Source of the DNA: an uncultured Flavobacteriales bacterium
Lineage (GTDB): Bacteria; Bacteroidota; Bacteroidia; Flavobacteriales_D; Crocinitomicaceae
Direction: 5' to 3'
Assembly (NCBI GenBank): GCA_913051935.1
Contig: CAJXCU010000014.1
Coordinates: forward strand, 1 to 47,366
DNA length: 47,366 nt
Shown here piece after piece: positions 34,289 to 44,700 of this stretch (position 1 is the stretch's first letter; the number at the start of each line of letters is the position of its first letter). The notes under the pieces are model-generated. The model saw only the letters and a list, made by a program, of their open reading frames with translations. It was not told the origin of the DNA and did no database searches. The translations under genes and the position numbers were made by a program.

Positions 34289-36646
34289 TTAAAATTGAAA
34301 CTGAAGCTGTAAAACAAAACTCCTTGGAGGCTGTATATCTCCAGGTCTTGTTACGTACTCTGCGTTTAAAACGTTGTTGGCAATGAAATTTATTTTCATG
34401 GCATCATTAATTTTGAACCCCATTCGCGTATCCACTACAAAGCTCCCCCTGTTATACAGTGATCTATATTTGGCCAATCCCGGTAAAATGTATAGCTCAG
34501 CATCTGTCGGATCGACATCTTGCTCGAATACAGCATCTATGTTTTGCATAAAACTATTATATCTGCAGCTAAATCCAACGAAGAACTTCTTATAGGTTGC
34601 TTGAATATCAACCTTGGCCAAATGCCGGAAGCGATACTTTAGGAGATTTACACTTGTATCTGAAAAGGTTTGTCGGTAAATAGAATCTTGATTTAGGCTT
34701 ACTGGATCCATATAGGTATACCCAAGCAAAGAGGTTAGCTCTACATCCCCTATTTTACCCATGCTGTTGAAAGAAAATTCTAAACCTGCGATTCTTGCTC
34801 GTTCCGCATTTTGCGCTTGAAAACCGACCCAATTTAAGATATAGCCCAAATTATCATTCGGATCGGTAGATAAAGCTATGGTATCTGGATTATAAATACC
34901 GAAAGTAAACTCAACCATGTTACTGTACTGATTGAGAAATCCTGAAACATCAAAATAACCCTTCCAATCCCCCATTTTTAAAATTTGCTTATACCCCACC
35001 TCAGCTGCCCATCCCTTTTCAGGTTTGAGCTCAGGATTATTGAAAATGATTAATCCCCCTACAGAAGTTGAAACAAATCTTTCAGCAACAGAGGGAAAAC
35101 GAATTCCTTGCCCTAGAGATGCTCTTATGTGTGAGCTGGGGGCCAGCTCATAATGCCACCCAGCGCGAAAAACAGGGTAAATAGGAACTGCCAAGGAGTC
35201 CAATACCTCATCCTTATTCAAATAATTAAAATAGATGTTCGAATCGAAATCTAAGGTATCAATCTTGTAACACTCAAGACGCATCCCAAGGGATAAGTCC
35301 ATTTTTCTGAATTTACTTTCCAGCTGTGCGTACGCAGCCGCATTTTCGGATAAATGATCACCAAATACACCACTTACGACTCTATTATTTGTATTCGAAA
35401 AACCTGCCGTCAATGTATTCCCTGCACTAAGATTTCGCTGAAATTGATAGTCAAAATAATACATCTCTGCCAGGGAACTGGCATAGATATTTTTTGTATT
35501 TCCTGTGGTAACGAGATAGTACCGAGACCTAAAGTAGTGCTTGTTTTTAAATTTATCATAGAGCTTGAGGTAAGGATCCACACTGAGCCGGATTGACTTC
35601 TGGCGGTCGATGGTATTGTCCTGTGGTTCTAGACCCATCGAATCATTCTTCCAAAGCACAAATACTCCAATATCCTGATACTGCATATTGTATGATAGAC
35701 CTGCCTTGAGATTTTTATTCTTTTTGGGTTTGAAATAAAATGAGCCATTCAAACGATAGCGCTCCTCATTTTCTTCTTTTCTAAAGCCTGAATCAATATA
35801 AGCGTTGGCACCTATTGTAAAACCGGTGTTTTTTCTCGATTTACCATAGCAAAGGTCAGCCAAATGAAAGGTTGGATTTTTATTCCACCATCTCATCGAA
35901 CTTCTCCTTGGATTATCATAAATCCCTGATTGAATTTTTGCCTTGAAGGTACCTTTAGGACTTGGTTCTTTCTCACTTAATGATATTACACCGTTCAAGG
36001 CTCCACTTCCATAGAGCACCGACGAAGCCCCTTTCATAATTTCAATTTGAGATGCTTGCTCCATCGGAATAGAATTCCACTTTGCATCACCTACATCAGG
36101 GGACATCATAGGAATACCATTCCACAAAAGTAGAACTCGACTTCCTGCACCATAAGCATATCCGCCACCACCCCTGATACTTACTTGACCATCCATCGCA
36201 TAAACACCTGGGCTTTGGTCGACCACCTGCTCAAGATTCGAATAACCCTTATTATTTATCAGCTCTGGTGTAATGATTTCCATAGAGACAGAAACATCCT
36301 CAATATTTTGATTTCGCCGACCAGCAGAGACAACAACAGTTCTTATCTCGAGAACCTGCTCAAAAAGCTCAAAGGAAAGCACTTGAGCTGAATTAATTTG
36401 AATTGAATCCGGCATATATCCAGAAATTGAACATTTTACCCAGGCAGGAAATTCACTTACTTCGAGTGAAAATTCACCATTTACATCGCAAGCAGTCTTT
36501 GGACCACCCCCCATAATTTCAACTCTTGCACCAACCAATCGTTCTCGAGAGTTTCCGTCTTTAACGACGCCGCTCACTTGCGAATAAGAATTAAATATGA
36601 TGAAATAAAAGGAAAATAAAAGAAGGAATTGGAAGCTAAATCTCAT
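34289..36646 (-). CDS. TonB-dependent receptor, first of a tandem paralogous pair
   Basis: 785 residues with the same architecture as its downstream neighbour: signal peptide (about 1-22, ending FNSYSQ), carboxypeptidase-regulatory-like domain (SGVVKDGNSRERLVGARVEI), plug (ELINNKGYSNLEQVVDQSPG, VSIRGGGGYAYGAGSRVLLL, ASSVLYGSGALNGVIS), barrel, and terminal aromatic LQLQFQF. The plug segments are nearly identical between the two proteins while barrel loops differ, consistent with duplication followed by change of the extracellular substrate-facing loops. It heads the run receptor, receptor, kdsB, HU/SPOR, C1 peptidase. The 41 bases separating it from divergent dprA hold a repeated 10-mer and an imperfect palindrome. 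Confidence 0.94.
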   Translation of the reverse strand: MRFSFQFLLLFSFYFIIFNSYSQVSGVVKDGNSRERLVGARVEIMGGGPKTACDVNGEFSLEVSEFPAWVKCSISGYMPDSIQINSAQVLSFELFEQVLEIRTVVVSAGRRNQNIEDVSVSMEIITPELINNKGYSNLEQVVDQSPGVYAMDGQVSIRGGGGYAYGAGSRVLLLWNGIPMMSPDVGDAKWNSIPMEQASQIEIMKGASSVLYGSGALNGVISLSEKEPSPKGTFKAKIQSGIYDNPRRSSMRWWNKNPTFHLADLCYGKSRKNTGFTIGANAYIDSGFRKEENEERYRLNGSFYFKPKKNKNLKAGLSYNMQYQDIGVFVLWKNDSMGLEPQDNTIDRQKSIRLSVDPYLKLYDKFKNKHYFRSRYYLVTTGNTKNIYASSLAEMYYFDYQFQRNLSAGNTLTAGFSNTNNRVVSGVFGDHLSENAAAYAQLESKFRKMDLSLGMRLECYKIDTLDFDSNIYFNYLNKDEVLDSLAVPIYPVFRAGWHYELAPSSHIRASLGQGIRFPSVAERFVSTSVGGLIIFNNPELKPEKGWAAEVGYKQILKMGDWKGYFDVSGFLNQYSNMVEFTFGIYNPDTIALSTDPNDNLGYILNWVGFQAQNAERARIAGLEFSFNSMGKIGDVELTSLLGYTYMDPVSLNQDSIYRQTFSDTSVNLLKYRFRHLAKVDIQATYKKFFVGFSCRYNSFMQNIDAVFEQDVDPTDAELYILPGLAKYRSLYNRGSFVVDTRMGFKINDAMKINFIANNVLNAEYVTRPGDIQPPRSFVLQLQFQF

Positions 36647-36647
36647 C

Positions 36648-36690
36648 TAAAATTTTGTTATCTTAATATAACGAAACTAATAAAATTTTG
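36648..36690. repeat. Direct repeat TAAAATTTTG flanking an imperfect palindrome in the receptor/dprA divergent region
   Basis: TAAAATTTTG occurs at 36648-36657 and 36681-36690, 33 bases apart (about three helical turns). Between them GTTATCTTAATATAAC (36657-36672) has 5-base inverted arms. Each 10-mer is itself nearly self-complementary. The second copy covers the dprA TTG start. It could be a regulator binding site or overlapping promoters; AT-richness makes chance possible. Confidence 0.35.
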
Positions 36691-37788
36691 GAGAATCAAA
36701 CGGAACTATATAAAATCGCTGCTGCTTACCTACACGGATTCAAAAAAAGCAAACTCAAAATATTACGAAAAAGAATAGGAAGTCTAAATTCAATTTTTGA
36801 ATACTCTTATTCCAAATTAGAAGATGCTTCAGGACTTTCTTTGGACATGCTCAAAAAAATAAAAAGAGAAAAAGCGCTTGAGCAGGCGCAGCTTAACTTA
36901 GAATTCAACCAATTACATGACATTCGTTCTCTATTTTATGACGAAAAGGAATATCCATTCCAACTCAAAGAATGTAAGGATGGCCCTGTACAATTGAATG
37001 TTTTAGGAAAATTAAATCTACAAAACAAAAAAATATTATCCGTAGTTGGAACCAGAAAGTGTTCTCCCGCAAGCACACAAATCGTTGAACAATTAATCTC
37101 CTCGCTCAAAGGATCCGGTGTTATAGTTATAAGCGGTTTGGCATTAGGTATTGACACACTCGTCCATCAATACTGCATAAAGCATAGAGTGCCAACAATT
37201 GCCATACTTGGACATGGGTTAAAAATGATTTATCCGAAAAAGAACAGACCTTTAGCAAAGGAAATTATTACTTCAGGAGGCGCATTAATTAGTGAATTTC
37301 ATTTCAATCAAAAACCAAGCAAATATACTTTCCCTCAAAGGAATAGAATTATCGCCGGTATGGCAGACGCAACTATTGTAGTCGAATCACCTTTAAAAGG
37401 TGGCTCAATGATTACCGCCAGACTGGCAAACAGTTATTCTAGAGAGGTTATGGCCTTCCCGAATTCAATAACACAAAATGAGCTCGCAGGGTGCAACCAA
37501 CTCATCAAAACAAATTTGGCACATATCATCACCGCACCTTCAGATTTATTTGAACTTATGAATTGGAAAATAAATGCCCACAAAGAAAAAGCAAAAAGTC
37601 ATTTGATATTATCTAAGGAAGAAAGAAGATTGATGGAAACCATCCAAGAACATAAGGAGGTGCATATTGATAAGCTCTTCGATTCATCACGCCTACACCC
37701 CTCGCTCGTTCAGTCACTTCTCATGCAATTAGAACTCAAAAATTATATTTTTAACACCTCAGGGCTTATTTATCGTACGAGGATTTGA
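36688..37788 (+). CDS. dprA: DNA processing protein DprA (natural transformation)
   Basis: 366 residues. DprA protects incoming single-stranded DNA and loads RecA during natural transformation. The Rossmann-like core is clear: LSVVGTRKCSPASTQ, VVISGLALGIDTLVHQYCI, IAILGHGLKMIYPKKN, the TFPQRNRIIAGMADATIVVE stretch and KGGSMITARLANSYSREVMA. An N-terminal helix-hairpin-like region (about 10-60) and a C-terminal winged-helix-like segment (about 305-366) complete the usual architecture. No ATG exists upstream of the conserved N-terminus: the frame opens after a stop at 36664 and the TTG at 36688 is the best start. The stop codon lies within a short sequence resembling a reversed tRNA T-arm. recA (24253-25284) is its known functional partner. 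Confidence 0.94.
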   Translation: MENQTELYKIAAAYLHGFKKSKLKILRKRIGSLNSIFEYSYSKLEDASGLSLDMLKKIKREKALEQAQLNLEFNQLHDIRSLFYDEKEYPFQLKECKDGPVQLNVLGKLNLQNKKILSVVGTRKCSPASTQIVEQLISSLKGSGVIVISGLALGIDTLVHQYCIKHRVPTIAILGHGLKMIYPKKNRPLAKEIITSGGALISEFHFNQKPSKYTFPQRNRIIAGMADATIVVESPLKGGSMITARLANSYSREVMAFPNSITQNELAGCNQLIKTNLAHIITAPSDLFELMNWKINAHKEKAKSHLILSKEERRLMETIQEHKEVHIDKLFDSSRLHPSLVQSLLMQLELKNYIFNTSGLIYRTRI

Positions 37789-37824
37789 ACCCGTCTCAAT
37801 CAGGAAACTTTTTTACTTTATTTA

Positions 37825-37855
37825 TTGGGTTGAAAAACTATTTGCATTACTTTTA
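37825..37855 (+). promoter_or_regulatory. Possible promoter of the riboswitch-metH transcript
   Basis: TTG (37825-37827), a 20-base spacer and TACTTTTA (37848-37855), one base off TAnnTTTG. A start near 37861 would place the whole SAM-I aptamer in the leader. Confidence 0.4.
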
Positions 37856-37873
37856 TTAAAAGTTCTTTTTATA

Positions 37874-37975
37874 AACTTATGAAGAAAGGATGAGGGAATG
37901 GCCCTTTGACTCCTTGGCAACCTGTTCATCATAAATAAGGTGCCAATTCCAGCGGATGTATCCGATAGATAAGTT
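37874..37975 (+). promoter_or_regulatory. SAM-I (S-box) riboswitch upstream of methionine synthase
   Basis: The aptamer matches the S-box core in order: P1 5' strand AACTTAT (37874-37880) pairing perfectly with ATAAGTT (37969-37975); the purine-rich GAAGAAAGGATGAGGG; AATGGCCCTTTGA; CTCCTTGGCAACC; AAGGTGCCAATTCCAGC; and a P4 hairpin CGGAT-GT-ATCCG. In this class S-adenosylmethionine binding stabilises P1 and lowers expression downstream. The next gene is metH, 38 bases past P1, so the logic is feedback control of methionine/SAM synthesis. No classical terminator with a U-run follows, so control is more likely at translation initiation or through an atypical switch. Confidence 0.92.
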
Positions 37976-38013
37976 AGTGTGATGTACTCACCCTTCTTCA
38001 CTTAAATTTATAC

Positions 38014-38994
38014 ATGAAAACAAATATTGAACCCCTTTTGGAGGACCATATTCTAGTGCTTGATGGAGCCATGGGAACCATGATTCAAAGACATAATTTT
38101 GAAGAATTTGACTTTCGGGAGGGAGCGTTCGAAGAACACCATAAGCCTTTAAAAGGGAACAACGACCTTTTGTCGATAACACGACCTGAAACGATTAAAA
38201 ATATCCACCGTGCTTACTTTAATGCTGGAGCAGATATTGTTGAGACCAACACCTTTTCGGGAACAAGCATTGCGCAAGCCGATTACGATCTAGAGCATGC
38301 CGTCTTTGACATTAACTATCAAAGTGCACGCATTGCAAAAGAGGTGGCGAACGAATATTCTGATAAACCACGTTTTGTTGCTGGTTCCATTGGGCCAACC
38401 AACAGGACAGCTTCAATTTCTCCGGATGTAAATGACCCTGGATATAGGGCAATAACATTTGATGCCTTGACAGTTGCTTACAAAGAACAAGTAAATGCCC
38501 TAATTGAGGGAGGAGTTGACTTACTGCTCGTAGAAACAGTTTTTGATACACTGAATGCAAAAGCAGCGCTATTCTCAATTCAAGAGGTTTTTGACGAAAG
38601 GAGAATAACACTTCCCATAATGGTTTCAGGGACTATCACGGACCAAAGTGGCCGTACATTAACCGGTCAGACGACAGAAGCGTTTTTGATATCATTATCA
38701 CATATCCCATTGTTGAGTATAGGCTTAAATTGTGCCCTTGGCGCCAATATGATGCGACCTTATCTGCAGATCCTAAATAAAAAATCAACATTTCCGGTAA
38801 GCGCACATCCCAATGCTGGGCTACCAAATGAATTTGGGGAATATGAAGAATCTCCCGAAATAATGCGAGAGCAAATCAGAGTGTTCTTAGAGGAAGGGCT
38901 GGTCAATATTATTGGCGGTTGTTGCGGAACAACACCTGAACATATTCAGGAAATATCTGAAATGGTCCAGCAATATAAACCTAGAAAGTTTTGA
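38014..38994 (+). CDS. metH: Methionine synthase, homocysteine-binding module (split MetH, N-terminal part)
   Basis: 326 residues corresponding to the first domain of cobalamin-dependent methionine synthase, a TIM barrel that binds homocysteine through zinc. It begins [20 protein letters not shown], the usual MetH opening. Zinc ligands are the cysteine in [12 protein letters not shown] (about 240) and the adjacent pair in [13 protein letters not shown] (about 303-304). [15 protein letters not shown] and [20 protein letters not shown] are also typical. In E. coli this domain is fused to the remaining modules; here it is a separate gene, as is common in Bacteroidota. It is the first gene after the SAM-I riboswitch, and its stop is 2 bases before the ATG of the second module. 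Confidence 0.96.
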   Translation: MKTNIEPLLEDHILVLDGAMGTMIQRHNFEEFDFREGAFEEHHKPLKGNNDLLSITRPETIKNIHRAYFNAGADIVETNTFSGTSIAQADYDLEHAVFDINYQSARIAKEVANEYSDKPRFVAGSIGPTNRTASISPDVNDPGYRAITFDALTVAYKEQVNALIEGGVDLLLVETVFDTLNAKAALFSIQEVFDERRITLPIMVSGTITDQSGRTLTGQTTEAFLISLSHIPLLSIGLNCALGANMMRPYLQILNKKSTFPVSAHPNAGLPNEFGEYEESPEIMREQIRVFLEEGLVNIIGGCCGTTPEHIQEISEMVQQYKPRKF

Positions 38995-38996
38995 AT

Positions 38997-41666
38997 ATGG
39001 AAAACCTTAAACTTCAGCTTTCAGGCCTTGAACCTCTCATAGTATCAAAAGAGAGCAATTTCGTTAATATTGGAGAACGAACAAATGTTACGGGCTCAAG
39101 GGCATTTCTTAGACTGATTCAAGCTGGAGACTACGAAGCTGCTGTTGCTGTTGCTTTAGAGCAAGTAAATGGTGGGGCGCAAATTATCGACATCAATATG
39201 GATGAAGGTATGATTGATGGAAAGGAAGCGATGGTCACTTTTTTAAATCTGATCGCTGCAGAGCCCGATATTGCCAGAGTACCAGTAATGATTGATAGCT
39301 CCAAGTGGGAAATTATTGAGGCTGGTCTAAAGTGCATTCAAGGAAAAGGAGTGGTAAACTCCATATCTCTCAAAGAGGGCGTTGAACAATTCAAGGAGCA
39401 GGCAAAAACGATTAAAAATTTTGGAGCCGCTGTAATTGTTATGGCTTTTGACGAAAAAGGGCAAGCTGATTCGTACGAGAGGCGAATACAGATTTGCGAA
39501 AGGTCATACAACATTCTTGTTCAAGAGGTCGGCTTCAATAAACAAGATATTATTTTCGATCCTAATATATTCCCTGTTGCCACAGGGATGGAAGAACATA
39601 AGACCAATGCCCTAGATTTTTTTCGTGCCACAAAATGGATCACAGAAAACCTGCCTGGAGCGCATGTTAGCGGTGGTGTATCAAATGTTTCTTTCTCATT
39701 TCGTGGGAATAATAAAGTAAGAGAGGCGATGCATTCTGCTTTCCTATACCATGCCATAAAAAATGGAATGGGTATGGGTATTGTAAATCCTTCAATGTTA
39801 GAAATATACTCGGATATTGACCCTGTTTTATTAGAATATGTCGAGGATGTTCTGCTTAATAGAAGAGATGACTCGACTGAGAGGTTACTGGAATATGCAG
39901 AAACAGTAAAAGGTTCAGGAAAGAAGAAAGCCATCGATTTATCTTGGAGAGACCAAAATATTGAAGCCCGACTCGCTCACGCACTTGTTAAGGGAATTGT
40001 GGAGTTTATCGATGAAGATGTTGAAGCGTGTAGAACTAATTATGAGCGTCCAATTCAAGTAATTGAAGGACCTTTGATGGATGGAATGAACGTTGTTGGA
40101 GATTTATTTGGAAGTGGTAAAATGTTTCTTCCACAAGTTGTAAAATCTGCACGTGTCATGAAAAAAGCAGTAGCATATCTTCTACCTTATATCGAGGCAG
40201 AGAAAGGTGGAAAGGTAGAATCTTCTGGTAAGATATTGATGGCAACTGTTAAAGGTGATGTTCATGATATTGGTAAAAATATAGTGGGTGTTGTGCTAGG
40301 ATGCAATAACTATGAAATCCTAGACCTGGGAGTCATGGTTCCAGCTGAAAAAATTATCGCTGTTGCCAAAGAAGAAAATGTAGATATCATTGGACTAAGT
40401 GGATTAATTACACCATCACTTGATGAAATGGTACATGTTGCACAGGAACTAGAGAAAGCTAAACTGAATATCCCTTTACTTATTGGTGGTGCTACAACTT
40501 CTAAGGTACATACAGCGGTTAAAATTGATGAGCACTATAACCGAGGACAAACAGTCCATGTTTTAGATGCCTCCCGATCTGTAACGGTGGCAGAAAGTTT
40601 ACTAGGAGACAAAAAAGATGCATTCATTGAGGAACTTCAAACAGATTATGACAAACTGCGACTACAACATGAAAAGCACTTAAAAGCAAAAAAACTGATC
40701 CCCATAGCAGAGGCTCGAGCCAATGCACTTGAGTTAAGTTTTGATAATAGCAGAATTCAAGAACCAAAAAAATTAGGTATCACTATAATTGATAATGTTG
40801 CTATTTCAGACCTGATTCCCTTCATCGATTGGACGCCGTTTTTTCAAACATGGGAGCTACATGGCCGCTTCCCAAATATACTCAAAGATGAGGTTGTTGG
40901 CGAGGAAGCGGTAAAATTATTTAAGGACGCACAAGAAATGCTCGAAAAAATCCAAAAAGAAAATTGGATGCAAGCAAAAGGAGTCCTGGGTTTATTCCCA
41001 GCAAATTCAGTGGGAGATGACATAGAAATATATTCAGATATAGAGAGATCAAAAACACTATATACCCAAAGAACACTTCGACAACAAGCGAAGAAAGCCA
41101 AAAGCCAACCAAACTTTGCACTCGCAGATTTTATTGCACCAAAATCTAATGACATTATAGACTTTATCGGTGCATTTGCAGTGACAAGTGGTATCGGTAT
41201 TGAAAAATATATCAACCAATTTGAAGCCGATAATGACGATTACAATTCTATTTTACTAAAAGCACTTGCCGATCGTCTTGCCGAGGCCTTTGCTGAGTAT
41301 CTCCATCATGAGGTTCGAACTAATCTATGGGCTTATTCCCCAAATGAAAACTTATCTAATGACGAGCTCATCAAAGAAAAATATTCTGGAATACGTCCGG
41401 CTCCAGGTTATCCAGCTTGTCCAGATCATACCGAGAAAATTGGACTTTTTGAGCTTCTTGATGTTCCCAAAAACATTGGTGTTCATTTAACGGAAAGTCT
41501 AGCAATGATGCCGGCATCCTCCGTAAGCGGCTGGTATTTCGCCCACCCAGATTCGAAATACTTTGGTTTGGGTAAGGTAAATGAGGAACAAATTCGTGAT
41601 ATCTGTGAACGAAAACAATTAGATTATGATTCGAACAAAAAATGGTATTCGTCTATATTAATTTGA
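38997..41666 (+). CDS. metH: Methionine synthase, folate/B12/reactivation modules (split MetH, C-terminal part)
   Basis: 889 residues from the ATG at 38997; a TTG at 38991 overlapping the previous stop is the alternative. Domains in order: pterin-binding barrel (about 10-270, [53 protein letters not shown]), B12 cap (about 310-405, [20 protein letters not shown]), cobalamin-binding Rossmann domain with [19 protein letters not shown] (axial His about 423), and the SAM-dependent reactivation domain (about 560-889, with [20 protein letters not shown]). It transfers a methyl group from methyltetrahydrofolate to homocysteine through cobalamin. All catalytic modules except the homocysteine barrel are present, so the two genes together encode a complete MetH under the SAM-I riboswitch. 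Confidence 0.97.
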   Translation: MENLKLQLSGLEPLIVSKESNFVNIGERTNVTGSRAFLRLIQAGDYEAAVAVALEQVNGGAQIIDINMDEGMIDGKEAMVTFLNLIAAEPDIARVPVMIDSSKWEIIEAGLKCIQGKGVVNSISLKEGVEQFKEQAKTIKNFGAAVIVMAFDEKGQADSYERRIQICERSYNILVQEVGFNKQDIIFDPNIFPVATGMEEHKTNALDFFRATKWITENLPGAHVSGGVSNVSFSFRGNNKVREAMHSAFLYHAIKNGMGMGIVNPSMLEIYSDIDPVLLEYVEDVLLNRRDDSTERLLEYAETVKGSGKKKAIDLSWRDQNIEARLAHALVKGIVEFIDEDVEACRTNYERPIQVIEGPLMDGMNVVGDLFGSGKMFLPQVVKSARVMKKAVAYLLPYIEAEKGGKVESSGKILMATVKGDVHDIGKNIVGVVLGCNNYEILDLGVMVPAEKIIAVAKEENVDIIGLSGLITPSLDEMVHVAQELEKAKLNIPLLIGGATTSKVHTAVKIDEHYNRGQTVHVLDASRSVTVAESLLGDKKDAFIEELQTDYDKLRLQHEKHLKAKKLIPIAEARANALELSFDNSRIQEPKKLGITIIDNVAISDLIPFIDWTPFFQTWELHGRFPNILKDEVVGEEAVKLFKDAQEMLEKIQKENWMQAKGVLGLFPANSVGDDIEIYSDIERSKTLYTQRTLRQQAKKAKSQPNFALADFIAPKSNDIIDFIGAFAVTSGIGIEKYINQFEADNDDYNSILLKALADRLAEAFAEYLHHEVRTNLWAYSPNENLSNDELIKEKYSGIRPAPGYPACPDHTEKIGLFELLDVPKNIGVHLTESLAMMPASSVSGWYFAHPDSKYFGLGKVNEEQIRDICERKQLDYDSNKKWYSSILI

Positions 41667-41730
41667 GGGAAATGCGTCTTATTCTGTAAAAAATACGTCA
41701 ATTTCATATCTTTAGTTGTCTAAACATCTT

Positions 41731-44700
41731 ATGTATATAAAAATAACTCTCCTTTGTATTGCTCTGCTCGTCGGTTTTTTTAGCAGAACTCAAGCACCAC
41801 TAGCTGACTTTTCAGCAAGTCCTTTGGTGGCATGCGTGGGAGAAACAATATCTTTTACTAGTACTTCATCTGCCAACGGAGGTCCTCCACTTCAAGAATT
41901 TGTATGGGACTTTGGTGACGGTAATTCAGCCTCAGAAGAAACTGTCGTTCATTCGTATTCATTGCCAGGCACCTATACAGTTGTTTTGGTCGTTACCAAT
42001 GCGAGCGGGATTGCAGATCCCGAAGTTAAAGATAGCTACATTACTATTTTACCTACACCCGATGCGAATTTTGATCCAATGGGCTTGGGCTGTACAGTTC
42101 CTTTAACCTTGAGTTTTGAAATGAATGGTAGTACGCAGGCCAATTACAGTTATTCCTGGGATTTTGGAAATGGAAATACTGAAAATGTGGCGAACCCGCC
42201 TGACCAAACCTACAACACAGTAGGTAATTATGACATCTCATTTATCATAACTGATACAGACAACGGATGCGCGGATACAGTGATTGAAAACATAAGTGTA
42301 TCAAACTATCAAGCCGATTTTATTTTTCCTGAAACCGTATGTGTCGGTGAGGCAGTTGAATTTCAGGACAACTCAACTGCAGGAGCCAATCAATGGGAAT
42401 GGAACTTTGGAGGACTTGGGAGCAGTAATGAAGAAAACCCCACTTTCACCTTCTCGGGAGCTGGGACCTACAATATTCAGCTTGCCACAAATAATACGAC
42501 CTCAGGTTGCTCTGGTAGCTTGAGCGGTGAGATTGTCGTAGAAGCTACACCTGTTCCGTCCTTCGCGGCAGATATTACGACGGATTGTGCTCCAGCTAGT
42601 GTCAATTTCATAAACACTTCACCAGTCGGGGAAACTTTTAATTGGATTTTCGGAAATGGAGAAACATTTAGTGGACAAAATCCTCCCAGCCAAATATACA
42701 GCTCAGCGGGTTCTTACAATGTGAGCTTAACCATGACAACAGCAAACGGCTGTACGGGCGCGTTCACAGAATTGGGATACATTAATGTAGAGGACTTACT
42801 TGTCGGTTTTGATGCTGATCCTACCGGAGGATGCGACCCTCTGACTGTTGCCTTTAACGATACTTCCTCCTCACCTAATCCAGCGAATCCAATCAATAGT
42901 TGGGAATGGGATTTTGGAAATGGGAATTCTTTCTCCGGAGAAAATCCTCCTGAACAAACGTACTCCATCGGCTTATATGACATTAACCTAACAGTTGAAA
43001 CAGTTTCAGGATGTACGGGAACACTCAGTTTATCAGAGCACATCACCGTTGGAGATCTTTTATCTGTTGACTTTTCAGTTGATACAACGCAAAACTGTGT
43101 GAAGCGAGACTTTGCATTTACTTCTTCCATTGAAACAAACCCCAGTAACCCGGATTCCTCTGAAATATCATATTTCTGGGATTTTACGGATGGTAGCTCT
43201 ACAGAAGCCAATCCAATGTACCAATTCACGACGGATACAGGGTATTTCGATGTGCTTTTGGTTGTAGACTATCGGGGTTGCAAGGATTCTTTACAGATTG
43301 ATTCGCTGATATATATTTTCGCACCAATATCTGAATTTGAACCAGACAATATTTTGTTTTGTAACCCGAATTCGTTACCAGTTACTGTCGATGTATCCGA
43401 TAATTCAAATCATGGCGTTCCCTCTGACGATGTTTTAATGATCTGGAAATGGGGAGATGGCACAGCGAACACTGTGATAGACGAACCTGAACTTGATGGT
43501 TTAAATGTGGGCAACAGCAGCCACAATTATACTGATTATGGAAGCTACACGATAGAGCAAGTCATATACAACTTGACAACCGGATGTGGTGATAGTACCA
43601 CAAAAAACATTGACATCTCACTTGTTGAACCCATATTTAGCCTTTCAAATGATTCCGTTTGTGCAGGAGATTCGCTTCAGATGTTGGATGCAAGTTTGAC
43701 GTGGGATCAACCACCCTCTCCACATCCATTGGCCTCTTGGTCCTTCGATATGGGCAATGGAGATGTGATTAACAACGGCCCAGAAGTGGGATATGCGTAT
43801 TCAAACCCTGGTACCTATGATATTACTTTAACCGCTACAAATAGCGTCAATTGTGCTGCTTCGACAGTACTGCCAATATCCGTTTTAGCCAATCCATTTG
43901 CTGTTATAGCCCCTGACAATACGATTGGATGTTCTCCTTTTCTTGTGAATTTTAGTAATAATTCCATTTCGCTAAATGGTCTTGATTTAAGTTCCTTTGA
44001 CTTTAGTTTTACAGATGACTCAAGTAGCGTCACTGTTTCAGACAATAGCCCTGTAAGTCATACATTTAATGGTGTTGGCACCTTTTACGGTCAACTTATA
44101 GCAACAGATGAATTTGGCTGCCAATCCTCTCCTGCCTCGATTCCAATAACGATAACACAACCGAATGCTTTTTTCTCTGTAGAAAATGTCATCTGTAACG
44201 GTGGTAATATCATTGCCAATAATGCGTCAAATGGACTTTTCCCCATTACGTATGAATGGCTAATTGACGATGATTTATTTTCAACCGAACAAAATTTAAA
44301 TACCATTTTTAATGAAACGAACATTCCTGAGAATACATCCAGTATATTACATGAATTAAGTCTAATTGCAACGGACGGAAATGGTTGTACTGATACTGTC
44401 AGTAATTTAATTACGGTTTCTATCCCGACAGCAATTCCAAACTATTCCTTAACGGGAGCAGCTGTGAATGCAGATGGTTCCTTTGTTTGCCCACCTATAT
44501 TTGGGAGTTTTCAAGACTCTTCTCTTTCATACGGACCCATTCAGTCATGGATTTGGAATTTCGGTAATGGAAATCAATCTGTATTGGAGGACCCGAGTAG
44601 CACCTATGCGTTACCTGGAGTTTTCTCTTTAAGTTTAACCATAACTGATGCATATGGTTGTACTGATGATACTGTTCTAACGGATTATTTAACAATTGGC

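Noticed and set aside
37772-37860. Candidate tRNA gene on the minus strand after dprA
   Set aside because: Only a T-arm-like string is present; no anticodon arm, D-arm or acceptor stem can be formed, and the T-stem is mispaired.
42714-43229. 171-codon open frame opposite the PKD gene
   Set aside because: It mirrors the repeated PKD coding sequence and has no recognisable domain or promoter.
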